The notes beneath the pieces are model-generated. The model saw nothing but the letters and a program-made list of their open reading frames with translations. It ran no database searches and was not told the DNA's origin. Source: Cryobacterium algoritolerans (lineage in GTDB: Bacteria; Actinomycetota; Actinomycetes; Actinomycetales; Microbacteriaceae). From it: DNA of 43,259 nt. The position numbers and the translations under genes were made by a program. Shown here in pieces: positions 34,240-42,317 of the stretch (position 1 is the first letter of the stretch; every line of letters begins with the position of its first letter). The DNA lies in NCBI RefSeq assembly GCF_004402785.1, contig NZ_SOFP01000062.1:1-43259 (forward strand). Reading direction: 5' to 3'.

Positions 34240-34680
34240 ATGGACGGCTCAACTGACCCGCTGGCCATGGTGCAGCGACTACTCGATGCGACAAACGCTC
34301 ATGACATCGACTCGCTCGTCTCGTGTTTCAGCGATGACTATGTCAACGAGACTCCGGTTCACCCCGCGCGCGGCTTCCATGGCACTGAACAGGTCCGTCG
34401 CAATTGGACGCAGCTATTTGACGGCATACCGAATCTGAGAGCCTCCCTGCTGGCGCGTGCGACCAACGGTGATACGGCCTGGACTGAGTGGGAGATTTCC
34501 GGGGTGCGCCGCGACGGAGCAGTCCACATCATGCGTGGCGTGATCGTCTTCGGTGTCACGCACGGAAAGGCCCAATGGGCAAAGTTTTACCTGGAACAGG
34601 TAGACCAATCCGGCGGGGATGTCAACGATGCCGTCGCGCGGGCCAGCGGGCCAAGACCACCCAGCAGTGCAGCGCGATGA
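34240..34680 (+). CDS. SnoaL-like / NTF2-fold protein
   Basis: A 146-residue NTF2-like cone-fold protein of the SnoaL group: MVQRLLDATNAHDIDSLVSC, FSDDYVNETPVHPARGFHG, RRNWTQLFDGIPNLRA, WTEWEISG and IMRGVIVFGVTHGKAQWAKF. Such proteins are cyclases, hydrolases or stress proteins; the ligand is unknown. Two ATGs are in frame; the one at 34240 is chosen because GAGGA lies seven bases upstream, whereas it directly abuts the first. The last 4 bp overlap the NmrA-like gene. Confidence 0.85.
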   Translation: MDGSTDPLAMVQRLLDATNAHDIDSLVSCFSDDYVNETPVHPARGFHGTEQVRRNWTQLFDGIPNLRASLLARATNGDTAWTEWEISGVRRDGAVHIMRGVIVFGVTHGKAQWAKFYLEQVDQSGGDVNDAVARASGPRPPSSAAR

Positions 34681-35534
34681 TCCTCGTCGCCGGCGGTACC
34701 GGCACTCTGGGCACGAAGGTGGTGTCGCTGCTCCTCGCACGTGGCGACGGCGTGCGTGTACTCACCCGCGACGCGCTGCGAGCGGATGACCTGCGCGGCA
34801 GGGGTGCCGACGCGATTGTCGGCGATATTCGCGACTCGGCGACGATCGAGGCCGCGGTCAGCGGCTGCACGACGGTGATCTCTGCGTTGCACGGCTTCAT
34901 CGGCGGACGCGGAGCCGGCCCGGCCGCCATCGACCGCGACGGCAACCGCAGCCTCATCCGCGCTGCCGTGGCTGGCAACGTCGACCATGCGATCCTCATG
35001 TCAGCGCACGGCGCAGCACCAGACAGCCCGATGAGCCTGCACCGGATGAAATACGCCGCGGAACAGACGCTCGTCGGGAGCGGTCTCGATTGGACGATCA
35101 TCCGATCCGTCCCGTTTCTGGACACCTGGATCGGAGTTATCGGTGCTCATATCGCCGATCAAGGCAGGGCCCTGGTGCCTGGCCGAGGCGACAACCCCAT
35201 CAACTTCGTGTCGGTGAACGAGGTTGCGACGGTCATCGACCGGTCGGTACACGACCGCGCATTTCGCGGGCGCATCGTCGACGTCACCGGCCCTGACAAT
35301 CTGACCTTCACGGCTCTCGCAAGGCAACTCATCGAAGCGAGCGGCAAACCAGGCCAGATAGCCCATATTCCGCTCACCGCGCTGCGGGTCATGTCAGTGC
35401 TGGCAAGGCCCGTCGCACCAGCCTTTGCGCGCAAGGCGCACGCAGCCGTAGTCATGAACACCACGGATATGACGGTCAACGACCGCGCCAGTGCACTCCC
35501 CCCAACCTCCAACTCGTCGCCGCGCCAACCATGA
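34677..35534 (+). CDS. NAD(P)-binding NmrA/SDR-like protein
   Basis: A 285-residue Rossmann-fold protein of the atypical SDR/NmrA group. The nucleotide-binding loop is GGTGTLGTKV at the N-terminus; VVGDIRD-like (AIVGDIRDSATIEAAV) and DWTIIRSVPFLDTW positions fit the family. The classical YxxxK catalytic pair is represented loosely by MKYAAEQ. It may be a redox sensor or a reductase. It is coupled by an ATGA overlap to the SnoaL-like gene under the divergent TetR. Confidence 0.87.
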   Translation: MILVAGGTGTLGTKVVSLLLARGDGVRVLTRDALRADDLRGRGADAIVGDIRDSATIEAAVSGCTTVISALHGFIGGRGAGPAAIDRDGNRSLIRAAVAGNVDHAILMSAHGAAPDSPMSLHRMKYAAEQTLVGSGLDWTIIRSVPFLDTWIGVIGAHIADQGRALVPGRGDNPINFVSVNEVATVIDRSVHDRAFRGRIVDVTGPDNLTFTALARQLIEASGKPGQIAHIPLTALRVMSVLARPVAPAFARKAHAAVVMNTTDMTVNDRASALPPTSNSSPRQP

Positions 35535-35535
35535 T

Positions 35536-35670
35536 GACAGATCGCGGCGTGCGGAACGGATTCGCGGGGAGCGCTACCAAGACAAACCACTCACGGCCGG
35601 TGAGCTGCGACTGTTGGGACTGGCCCGGCGCCACGCTGTCCAGGCCGATTCACGTGCCCATGCACCGTAG
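35536..35670 (+). other. Orphan coding-like fragment
   Basis: One frame reads AERIRGERYQDKPLTAGELR, then LLGLARRHAVQADSRAHAP and a stop at 35668. It has coding-like composition, but no start codon or ribosome binding site was found and no family was recognised. The rest of 35535-35729 shows nothing else. Confidence 0.25.
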
Positions 35671-35729
35671 GGTCGCCGGACGGGGCACCCCACCGATGGT
35701 CGGCCTGCGGGGGTTCCCCGTTCTGGGGA

Positions 35730-37397
35730 TCAGCGTTCGGGCAGAACCTTTGTTCCTTCGATCTGCACGGCCTGAAGAGCGTTCGGGTCCAGCCCGAGCA
35801 GCTTCAGGATCGTCGGCGCGATCTGCGTCGTTCCGACGGGTGCGGTGACCGTCTCGGGGTGCTCGGTGCGGAATCCGGCAACGACCAGCGGCACATCACG
35901 GTCTTCGGCGCTCGCTCCACCGTGTTCGGCGATCTTGCTCTTTCCCCCGGTGTAGACCACCCCGGTCTGGGCGATACCGAGGATGTCGGGGTAGCGCGGG
36001 TCAGCAGCGGTCGCGCCGAAGTACGTGGCGACAGCCGTACCCGCGTAGATCGTGCTTAGTCCGGATCCCGTTGCGGTCTTTGCCGCTCCGGCACTGTCGT
36101 TCCCGACTGTGGAGTGGGAGGCCAGGTAGTTCTTGGCGAACTCTGCGGCCGCCTGGGAGTGGTCGGACAACCACAACTGCATGATGTCATCGTCGGTTGC
36201 CAACGCGACGAGGTCCGCGCTCGTTGGATGCGTGGCCTTCCACGCCGAGTTCAGGCCATCGATAATGGGGCCGTCCGGGACGCGAGTGAGCGCCGCAGGG
36301 TCCATCGGCGACTGGCCATGTTTGGCCGACAGGATGATCGTGGTCGTCTTGGAGAGGCCATCCGCGGCAATCGCCGCATCCAGCTTGCCCACGGCAGAAT
36401 TTACGAAGTCAAGGGCCTTGCTCAGGAGCGGGCCGGGAACACTGCCACCTGGAAGGTACCCGCCGGTCAGGCCGTCGGAGGCCGGCAGCTTCTGCGCGGT
36501 CGATACGGACTGGAAGTTCATGCCAAAAATGGCCGGCACAGCCTGAGGCGTGGTTCCGGAATGATCCCTGCCGCCGATCTCGTTCAACACGGCCTGCACC
36601 TTGTAGCCGTCGTACTGCTGCGTGGCGGCGTTGTCCTTGCTCCAATTCCCCGCACTGTGCGGCGCAGCCGCCTGGCTGTCGATCTCCGGGGTGAACAGGT
36701 CATCGACGCCCTTGCCGGATGGACCGTTGAGAATCTCATAGGCCGGATGCTTGTCCGACCAGGCTGTCGTCAGGCCCGCGCTCTTGGCGACTTCGAAGAC
36801 GGTATTCACCTTCAAGTACTGGTGCGGATAGATCGGCTTGCACGTGGTCGGGTTGACGGGCAACGTGGCCGGGTCGAGGAGACTCTGCGGCTGGCCGGTC
36901 AGGGAAAGGATGCTGCCCGGCAATCCGCTCAGGCCCGCGCCGGCATCGAGGGCGTCCGGATTCTTGTCGGCCGCCTCAGTGTAGGCAACTTCCGCCCCGG
37001 GTTTCGCTGTCGCGCAATTCGTGGTGCCCGCGGGGAGCACCTCACGATTGTAGGTGTCGTCATAGTAGATGCCCGTGGTGCCGGGATTTCCTCCGGTGAC
37101 TTGTCCGATGAGGCCGGGAAACGAATCGGACGGCACCGGAGTCTGAGCATGCGTGTAACTGGTCCCTCGGTCCACGAGCGCGGCCAGTGCCGAGGTCGGA
37201 TGCGCGCGAAGATACCATTCGACGTCCTTCCGGTGCAGCCCATCCACCGAGAGCAACAGGACGTGTTTGGAGGGCCTCACGCTGTGATCACCGCTGCCGC
37301 CATCATCAGCGATGGCCGGGGAAGCCACTGCTGATGCCAGTAGCGCGACGCTGATAATCGCCGCCGTTGCGTGCGCGATTTTTTGTGTTGACTTCAT
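35730..37397 (-). CDS. Secreted alkaline-phosphatase-superfamily phosphodiesterase
   Basis: A 555-residue exported enzyme of the type I phosphodiesterase/nucleotide pyrophosphatase group. A signal peptide (MKSTQKIAHATAAIISVALL, cleavage near AIADD) precedes the catalytic domain: LLLSVDGLHRKDVEW (metal-binding Asp), TPVPSDSFPGLIGQVTGG (nucleophile Ser region), YDDTYNREVLPAG, SAKHGQSPMDP and AEHGGASAEDRDVPLVVAG (metal-binding His). SAKHGQ stands where many relatives have SDHGM. It probably hydrolyses phosphodiesters outside the cell. The ATG at 37397 has an AAAGG site about 10 bases upstream; the open frame upstream has no coding character. Confidence 0.88.
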   Translation of the reverse strand: MKSTQKIAHATAAIISVALLASAVASPAIADDGGSGDHSVRPSKHVLLLSVDGLHRKDVEWYLRAHPTSALAALVDRGTSYTHAQTPVPSDSFPGLIGQVTGGNPGTTGIYYDDTYNREVLPAGTTNCATAKPGAEVAYTEAADKNPDALDAGAGLSGLPGSILSLTGQPQSLLDPATLPVNPTTCKPIYPHQYLKVNTVFEVAKSAGLTTAWSDKHPAYEILNGPSGKGVDDLFTPEIDSQAAAPHSAGNWSKDNAATQQYDGYKVQAVLNEIGGRDHSGTTPQAVPAIFGMNFQSVSTAQKLPASDGLTGGYLPGGSVPGPLLSKALDFVNSAVGKLDAAIAADGLSKTTTIILSAKHGQSPMDPAALTRVPDGPIIDGLNSAWKATHPTSADLVALATDDDIMQLWLSDHSQAAAEFAKNYLASHSTVGNDSAGAAKTATGSGLSTIYAGTAVATYFGATAADPRYPDILGIAQTGVVYTGGKSKIAEHGGASAEDRDVPLVVAGFRTEHPETVTAPVGTTQIAPTILKLLGLDPNALQAVQIEGTKVLPER

Positions 37398-37564
37398 GGG
37401 GTCAGACCTTTCGGTTCCGTTGCCATTGCGCGAGCTCCCACGCGTGGGCGGGTGTGCCTCCCGATTGAGGGGCTGAACCATTCGCTAGGTGGTACCGCCG
37501 CCCACGTTAGGCAAACGATAAGACTTACCAGCCAAGGGGTGACATAGGAAAGATGAACGCGACG

Positions 37565-37578
37565 TTACCGTCGGGTAA
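37565..37578. promoter_or_regulatory. Short inverted repeat between the phosphodiesterase and HAD genes
   Basis: TTACCGTCGGGTAA has perfect five-base arms. It lies about 170 bp upstream of the phosphodiesterase start; the rest of 37398-37685 shows no gene. Confidence 0.25.
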
Positions 37579-37685
37579 ACCGGACCGCCAATCGGGGCAG
37601 CGCCACCCCGGCTCCTCGTCCGGGTTGAGGGCCAGCCACCGCGAGCCACCAAGCAAGACCCCGCAGGTAACGGGCAGGCGTCCGT

Positions 37686-38543
37686 TCAGATCAAACCATG
37701 GCGGCGGAAGGCGTTCCAGACGCCGTCATCGAGCACGGAAGTGGTGACCTCGTCGGCGTGGGCTTTGACGGCATCCGTGGCGTTGCCCATGGCGATGCCG
37801 ACTCCGCAGACCTGCAGCATCTCGATGTCGTTGCTGCTATCGCCGATGCCGATGGCGGATTCCGGGTCCAGGCCGAGCTGGTCGAGGAGCTGCAGGATCG
37901 TGGAGCCCTTGTTCACGCCGCTCAGCGTCACCTCGCCGCTCCCGCGACCCATGTGCGGGATGGTGCCGGTGATGACATGGAAGTCTCCGCTGAGTGCTTC
38001 CGAAACGCGGTCGTACGCCCTGAGGTCGCCGGCGAGGAACACCGACTTGGCGATGCCGGTGAAACTGTACCGGCGCACATTGGCGAAGGCCTTCAGCGCC
38101 GGGTGTTCGTCGGCAGGGGTGACGGGTTTCGGACCAGCCCCCGTTGCCACCGACCGCACGCTGTCAGCAGCGTAGTAAGCCGCGAAGCGATCGCGCACGC
38201 CGGGGCTCGGGTAGAGCTCGTCGTAGGACTGCAGGTAGAAGTCGTACCCGGACTCCTCATAGAAGCCGACCATCCGCGCCACCGCGTCTTCGGGCATGGT
38301 GCGCTCGATCACGAGTTCGTCGCCGATTTCCGCGAACCCGCCGCCGGCGCTGATGGCACCGTCGAATCCGATGTCGCGGATCGCCGGGTAGATCTCGACC
38401 GACGCCCGTCCGGTGCTGAGGTACACCAGGTGCCCTTTGTGCCTGGCGGTGCGCACCGCGTCAATGGTCGACGCTGCGATCTCCGAGCCGGTTTCGATGA
38501 GGGTGCCGTCGACATCAACGAACGCGATGCGGGGGGAAATCAT
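37686..38543 (-). CDS. Cof-type HAD superfamily hydrolase
   Basis: A 285-residue haloacid dehalogenase-like phosphatase with a Cof (C2B) cap. Motif I is FVDVDGTLI, the nucleophile and acid/base Asp pair; motif II Ser/Thr lies in LVYLSTGRAS; the Lys is in GVNKGSTILQ; motif III is GIGDSSNDIEMLQ. Such enzymes dephosphorylate sugar phosphates, pyridoxal phosphate or flavins; the substrate cannot be assigned. The ATG at 38543 has GGAG eight bases upstream. It is divergent from the diacetyl reductase gene. Confidence 0.9.
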   Translation of the reverse strand: MISPRIAFVDVDGTLIETGSEIAASTIDAVRTARHKGHLVYLSTGRASVEIYPAIRDIGFDGAISAGGGFAEIGDELVIERTMPEDAVARMVGFYEESGYDFYLQSYDELYPSPGVRDRFAAYYAADSVRSVATGAGPKPVTPADEHPALKAFANVRRYSFTGIAKSVFLAGDLRAYDRVSEALSGDFHVITGTIPHMGRGSGEVTLSGVNKGSTILQLLDQLGLDPESAIGIGDSSNDIEMLQVCGVGIAMGNATDAVKAHADEVTTSVLDDGVWNAFRRHGLI

Positions 38544-38777
38544 GAAGTGCTCCAGACAAAGTGGTCTCTGAGACGTTTCATCATTCCGGAGACGACCGGA
38601 GTGCTGAGCGTCTACATCGACGCTATCGGCCGAAGCCCGCACCGTTTAATCGGAGGACCTCAGATGTTTGGCTTACCCTGAAGGAATGCGGACGGTTGTC
38701 TGAGCGACATCGTCCGGGCTGCGGGTCAACGGCACCAGACGGCGCTCACCATGCCCGAACCAGAAATGAGAACAACC

Positions 38778-39563
38778 ATGATCGTTTCACGCAAAGTCGC
38801 ACTCGTAACCGGAGCCGGACAGGGAATCGGACGCGGCATCGCACTCCGGCTCGCCCAGGATGGTTTCGACATCGCTGTCGCCGACCTCGACTTCCAGGCC
38901 GAAAAGGGTGCCGGTGTCGTCGCCGAGATCGAGGCGCTCGGACGCAGGGCCGTCTTCGTCACCGCCGACGTCTCCAACCGCGACGACGTGTTCGCCGCTG
39001 TCAACACCGCGGCCGAGAAGCTCGGCGGGTTCGACGTGATCGTCAACAACGCCGGCATTGCCCAGGTCACGCCCATGCTCGAGATCACAGCAGAAGACCT
39101 GGAGAAGATCTTTTGCATCAACGTGAACAGTGTCGTCTGGGGAATCCAGGCCGCGGTCGCGAAATTCGACGAGCTCGGCCACGCCGGCAAGATCATCAGC
39201 GCCGCCTCCATCGCCGCCATCCAGGGCTTCCCCATCCTCGGTGCGTACTCGGCTTCGAAGTTCGCCGTTCGCGGCATCACCCAGGCAGCCGCCCAGGAGC
39301 TCGCGCCACGTGGCATCACCGTCAACGCCTACGCCCCGGGCATCGTCGGCACCGGCATGTGGGACCTGATCGACGAAAAGCTCAGCGCCATCAACGGCAA
39401 GCCGCGCGGTCAGAACCTCAAGGAAAATGTCGACGGCATCGCGCTCGGTCGGATCGAGACCCCGGAGGATGTCGCCAAGATCGTCTCGTTCTTCGCCGGC
39501 CCAGACTCCGACTATGTGACCGGCCAGGTCCTGCTCGTCGACGGCGGGATGCTCTACAACTAG
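38778..39563 (+). CDS. budC: Diacetyl reductase / acetoin dehydrogenase (SDR)
   Basis: A 261-residue classical short-chain dehydrogenase. The cofactor loop TGAGQGIGRGIAL, NNAGIAQ, the catalytic Ser in IISAASIAA and the YSASK catalytic pair are present. The C-terminal segment (GIVGTGMWDLIDEKLSAING) is characteristic of (S)-acetoin-forming diacetyl reductases, which interconvert diacetyl, acetoin and 2,3-butanediol. The ATG at 38778 gives the usual family N-terminus; in-frame ATGs at 38751 and 38766 are alternatives. A hairpin lies 40 bp after the stop. Confidence 0.88.
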   Translation: MIVSRKVALVTGAGQGIGRGIALRLAQDGFDIAVADLDFQAEKGAGVVAEIEALGRRAVFVTADVSNRDDVFAAVNTAAEKLGGFDVIVNNAGIAQVTPMLEITAEDLEKIFCINVNSVVWGIQAAVAKFDELGHAGKIISAASIAAIQGFPILGAYSASKFAVRGITQAAAQELAPRGITVNAYAPGIVGTGMWDLIDEKLSAINGKPRGQNLKENVDGIALGRIETPEDVAKIVSFFAGPDSDYVTGQVLLVDGGMLYN

Positions 39564-39602
39564 CGCCCGGAGTGCCCTGGGAAACGACGCTTAGGGAAAA
39601 CG

Positions 39603-39638
39603 GATGGCGAGGTGGGGAGCAATCCGGACCTCGCCATC
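39603..39638 (+). terminator. Hairpin downstream of the diacetyl reductase gene
   Basis: A perfect 11-bp stem GATGGCGAGGT / ACCTCGCCATC with a 14-nt loop, without a clear T-tract. It ends 11 bp before the att-like repeat and marks the end of the host segment. Confidence 0.65.
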
Positions 39639-39649
39639 GTGTGCGCGTA

Positions 39650-39670
39650 TGCCCCTGGAGGGATTCGAAC
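39650..39670. repeat. Distal att-like copy of the tRNA-Arg 3' end
   Basis: Twenty-one bases identical to 42321-42341, the T-loop, T-stem and acceptor 3' strand of tRNA-Arg(CCT). It is in the same orientation, 2.67 kb away, with no tRNA around it. This is the footprint left by tRNA-targeted integration. Confidence 0.85.
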
Positions 39671-40076
39671 AGCTCACCGCCCAGCGCTTCGACGTACTTA
39701 CGGAGCGTGTCTACCTGCACGCGTTCAGTGTCACCATGTTCAATTCGAGACACGCGGATCTGACTGACGTTCGGCCGCGCGGCCAACTCAACCTGATGAA
39801 GTCCCTTGTCTCGCGCAACTCACGGAGGCGGTAGGCGTGCACCTCCTCCAGCATCCGCTTCTTGTGCGCGGCAACGGCATCACGGTCGACCGGGCGCTTG
39901 GGGCGCGATTCCCTCATGTGCTTGTGCCGCGAGTCTGTCACCGAATCATCGAGCGGTTGCCCCAGCTGCGGACCGCGTTCCTCCAACAGCTCGAAGGCAG
40001 CAACGACCTGCTCATATGAGTCCTGGTCGAGAGCGTCCAGCCCGGACTCGACCATTTCAAGGTTGATCTCCCACAT
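39650..40076 (-). pseudogene. Fused toxin-antitoxin remnant (HigB/RelE-like toxin, Xre antitoxin)
   Basis: From the ATG at 40076 the frame reads a HigB/RelE (Gp49)-like toxin N-terminus: MWEINLEMVESGLDALDQDS, YEQVVAAFELLEERGPQLGQ, then RHKHMRESRP (about 59 residues). It runs directly, near 39900, into an antitoxin N-terminus (RPVDRDAVAAHKKRMLEEVH, AYRLRELRE). A one-base frame change near 39810 follows, then the Xre helix-turn-helix continues (VELAARPNVSQIRVSRIEHG, TERVQVDTLRKYVEALGGEL) until it meets the att repeat and reads FESLQG from the tRNA sequence. Toxin C-terminus and antitoxin C-terminus are missing, so neither protein is functional. Confidence 0.75.
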
Positions 40077-40081
40077 CCAGC

Positions 40082-40243
40082 ATCGTCGGTGTTCGAGGTC
40101 GGGACACGTTCTCCTCCCGGGATGAGTGGCTGACTCTGGATCCCGTTGTGTTGCTCGCCGTCCGTGCAACGTCGCGGGTGTTGTTCGGGTTGGAGGAGTG
40201 GATCAGCATCCAGCGACCGAAACGAGACCCCGGCCAGAGCTGA
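40082..40243 (+). pseudogene. C-terminal fragment of an unrecognised protein
   Basis: An open frame without a start codon reads RDTFSSRDEWLTLDPVVLLA, then VRATSRVLFGLEEWISIQRP, then KRDPGQS and a stop at 40241. Composition and hydrophobic pattern look genuinely coding, but the family was not recognised. It is cut off at its left by the toxin remnant of the opposite strand. Confidence 0.4.
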
Positions 40244-40337
40244 GCGCACGTGACGAATGGAGAAGGGAATCCAGCAACCGCCGGACCGTGCAGTGGCGAT
40301 GGACGATGACGCGTCGCAATATCCGCCAACACGCGCC

Positions 40338-40366
40338 TTGACGCCACGCGCCGGAGTGGACAATAT
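40338..40366 (+). promoter_or_regulatory. Promoter of the homocysteine methyltransferase pseudogene
   Basis: TTGACG (40338-40343), a 17-bp spacer and CAATAT (40361-40366), 24 bp before the ATG, with AGAAGGGA as ribosome binding site. A classical sigma-70-type promoter, unlike the leaderless type common elsewhere in the window. Confidence 0.6.
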
Positions 40367-40390
40367 CTTCCCTGACGAGAAGGGATCTAG

Positions 40391-41280
40391 ATGGCGACAT
40401 CCGACATGGCGATGACTGACGGTGGCATCGAGACTGTGCTGCTGTTTCACGAAGGATTCGAGTTGCCCGACTTCGCTGCGTTCCCGCTTCTCTACGAGGC
40501 GACGGGGCGCGATGCAATGCGCCGGTACTTCGAGAGCTTCTTGCGGATCGCGCATGAGCGTTCCCTCCCGTTTGTCCTCGGAACCCCGCAAGCCGGGATT
40601 GGGGTGAGCGTCTTGGATTTACCACGGTTGCACTGGCGCGGGCGAACGCGGACGCTGTGGCGTTCGTCCGTGAGGTTGCTGCGAGCCGACCCGCCCTTGC
40701 GATCATCGTCGAAGGAGTGCTGGGACCACGCGGGGACGGCTACGTGGTCACTGCTCGCATGACCGTTGCTGAGGCCGAGTCCTATCACTCCGAACAGATC
40801 GCCTCGCTGGTCGACGCGGGTGTCGATCGAATCGCGGCACTGACGCTGACCTACCCTGAGGAAGCAATCGGAGTGGTTCGTGCCGCCCGTGCGCTGGGAG
40901 TCCCGGTCGTGCCATCATTCACGGTGGAGACTGACGGGCGCCTGCCCGACGGGACAAGTCTTGGTGAGGCGATTGAGAGAGTCGATGCCGCCACCGGCGC
41001 GGCGGCCGCGTACTTCATGGTCAACTGTGCACACCCGACCCACATCAGCAACGCTCTCGGGAATCCGACGACGGCGGATCGGATCGGGGGCCTGAGGGTG
41101 AACGCATCGAAACAGTCGCATGCGGAGCTCGATGACGCAGAGGAGCTCGACGAGGGTGACCCCGTGGTGCTGGGCCTCGACAACGCAGCGCTGAGGACCA
41201 AGTTTCCGCGAGTTCAGGTGCTCGGGGGATGCTGCGGCACCGACGCTCGACACGTCGCCGAGATCATCGCCGCTTGGTGA
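40391..41280 (+). pseudogene. mmuM: Homocysteine S-methyltransferase, broken by an internal deletion
   Basis: The N-terminal part reads MTDGGIETVLLFHEGFELPD and SFLRIAHERSLPFVLGTP in the first frame. From about 40587 the family pattern continues in the next frame: ASRDWGERLGFTTVALARAN, then GVLGPRGDGYV, VNCAHPTHISNAL and VLGGCCGTDARH, including the zinc-binding Cys residues. The junction lacks the usual GTPTWRA residues, and counting codons suggests a deletion of about 10 bp near 40585. The intact enzyme moves a methyl group from S-methylmethionine or similar to homocysteine. The gene lies within the tRNA-Arg island. Confidence 0.75.
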
Positions 41281-41472
41281 GTGGCAGAGACGGAAACCGG
41301 GGAGACCCGAATTCAGTCGGTGACGACGGCCAGGCCGGCAGGCATCGACCTCGGAACCCTGGCCGGGGTCAAATTCGCCTGTCCGGTTTACGGCGCGCTC
41401 ATCGGGTTTGCGGCGGGTGTCCTGCTGGCGGAGCGGGCCGAGGTGCCGACACTTTCTGCTGCCCGTTCCTGA
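41281..41472 (+). CDS. Hypothetical protein, 63 residues
   Basis: A possible GTG start immediately after the methyltransferase stop. It reads ETGETRIQSVTTARPAGIDL and one hydrophobic helix (FACPVYGALIGFAAGVLLAE). No ribosome binding site is obvious and it overlaps an opposite-strand frame. It may be a fragment of a larger membrane protein. Confidence 0.3.
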   Translation: MAETETGETRIQSVTTARPAGIDLGTLAGVKFACPVYGALIGFAAGVLLAERAEVPTLSAARS

Positions 41473-41588
41473 GACTCAGTCAGCCGGTCGGTCGCCGTAG
41501 TTCGTTCAAATCCCTGCGCGATATCGATGAGTGCCTTGTCGTTGATGCGTCCCAACTCCAGGTCGATGGCGGGAAGACGCACCTTCAC
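41388..41588 (-). CDS. Hypothetical protein, about 66 residues
   Basis: Reads VKVRLPAIDLELGRINDKAL, IDIAQGFERTTATDRLTESQ, ERAAESV. The helical N-terminal half looks coding; the Ala/Ser/Pro-rich end overlaps the opposite-strand frame, and the true end may be earlier. The GTG at 41588 sits within the left arm of a perfect inverted repeat. The family was not recognised. Confidence 0.3.
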   Translation of the reverse strand: MKVRLPAIDLELGRINDKALIDIAQGFERTTATDRLTESQERAAESVGTSARSASRTPAANPMSAP

Positions 41589-41608
41589 CACGCCAAAACG
41601 TGGTGAAG
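41583..41608. repeat. Perfect inverted repeat, 10-bp arms
   Basis: CTTCACCACG and CGTGGTGAAG flank CCAAAA. It could be a terminator, an operator for the 66-residue frame, or the relic of a mobile element end. No other gene is recognised between 41609 and 41837. Confidence 0.7.
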
Positions 41609-41837
41609 ACCTATGTCCGTTACCCGCGGCAGACGCTGACCCTGTACACACATAGAACGTGCACCACAAGAATGCCCGGGGGACCGGTCAACGAGCTGAC
41701 CTCACCATCCGACGCGACACAACAACCGCAAGCCCAGATCCCGACTCATGGCAATCCGGGCCCGGTTGCTGGCTGGGCGAATCGTGAAGCCGATCAAGAG
41801 CTCCAGAACCACGGTGCTTCCGGTCCTTGGAGGCATG

Positions 41838-42026
41838 TCAGAGACGGGTCGACTGCGTCTCGATCCAGTTCACGACAGCCGGGTGCTCTGTCTGGTGGTC
41901 CGCGACGGAGCGCACAAACGCGTCGCCGGCCACGCGGTCTGCGGCAAGGTGACGCCCGTCGAGGGCGAGGAAACCCTCCAACGCGATGAGGTCCTCAACG
42001 TCGGCGGGTTCCAGGCGCTCCGTCAC
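41838..42026 (-). CDS. Hypothetical protein, 62 residues, paired with an antitoxin fragment
   Basis: The GTG at 42026 overlaps the stop of the upstream antitoxin-like frame by 4 bp. It reads TERLEPADVEDLIALEGFLA, LDGRHLAADRVAGDAFVRSV, ADHQTEHPAVVNWIETQSTR. Its place after an antitoxin-like gene suggests a toxin or partner, but no toxin family was recognised and it may be truncated. Confidence 0.4.
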   Translation of the reverse strand: MTERLEPADVEDLIALEGFLALDGRHLAADRVAGDAFVRSVADHQTEHPAVVNWIETQSTRL

Positions 42027-42168
42027 GTGGCGAGGTCGTCGAGCAGTTCACCGTCCTCGCGCATGATGCGCTCAAAGAGCGCGCGGGTACGAGCACTCTT
42101 ATCCGCCTTAGCGGCGCGCTCCTCAATGGCCATCTTCACGACTTCGGTCTTCGAGCGAGCTGAACAGC
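42023..42168 (-). pseudogene. Truncated antitoxin-like protein (ribbon-helix-helix type)
   Basis: The frame reads ARSKTEVVKMAIEERAAKAD, then KSARTRALFERIMREDGELL, then DDLAT and a stop at 42023. ARSKTEVV resembles the second helix of ribbon-helix-helix antitoxins, whose N-terminal beta strand should precede it; here it is replaced by unrelated sequence. An internal ATG at 42133 could still make a 36-residue C-terminal piece. Confidence 0.45.
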
Positions 42169-42223
42169 ACTGCCAAAATTGCGCCAGGTCGTGTCCATTC
42201 ACATCCGCGGTTCCACTGGCAAG

Positions 42224-42266
42224 CCGCTACCGAAACGGCGGGCGCTGGCTGCCGATTCGGTAGCGG
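42224..42266. repeat. Inverted repeat with 11-bp arms near tRNA-Arg
   Basis: CCGCTACCGAA (42224-42234) and TTCGGTAGCGG (42256-42266), 21-nt loop, about 50 bp beyond the tRNA 3' end. It could terminate the CHAP/tRNA transcript or be an integrase/excisionase binding relic. Confidence 0.5.
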
Positions 42267-42317
42267 CGGCGAGAAGATGCTCAGTGCCGGAACCGAAAGC
42301 AAACCGAACGCGTGAAG

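Noticed and set aside
39564..42317. An intact prophage or integrative element
   Set aside because: No integrase, replication or structural gene was found; all recognisable genes are broken.
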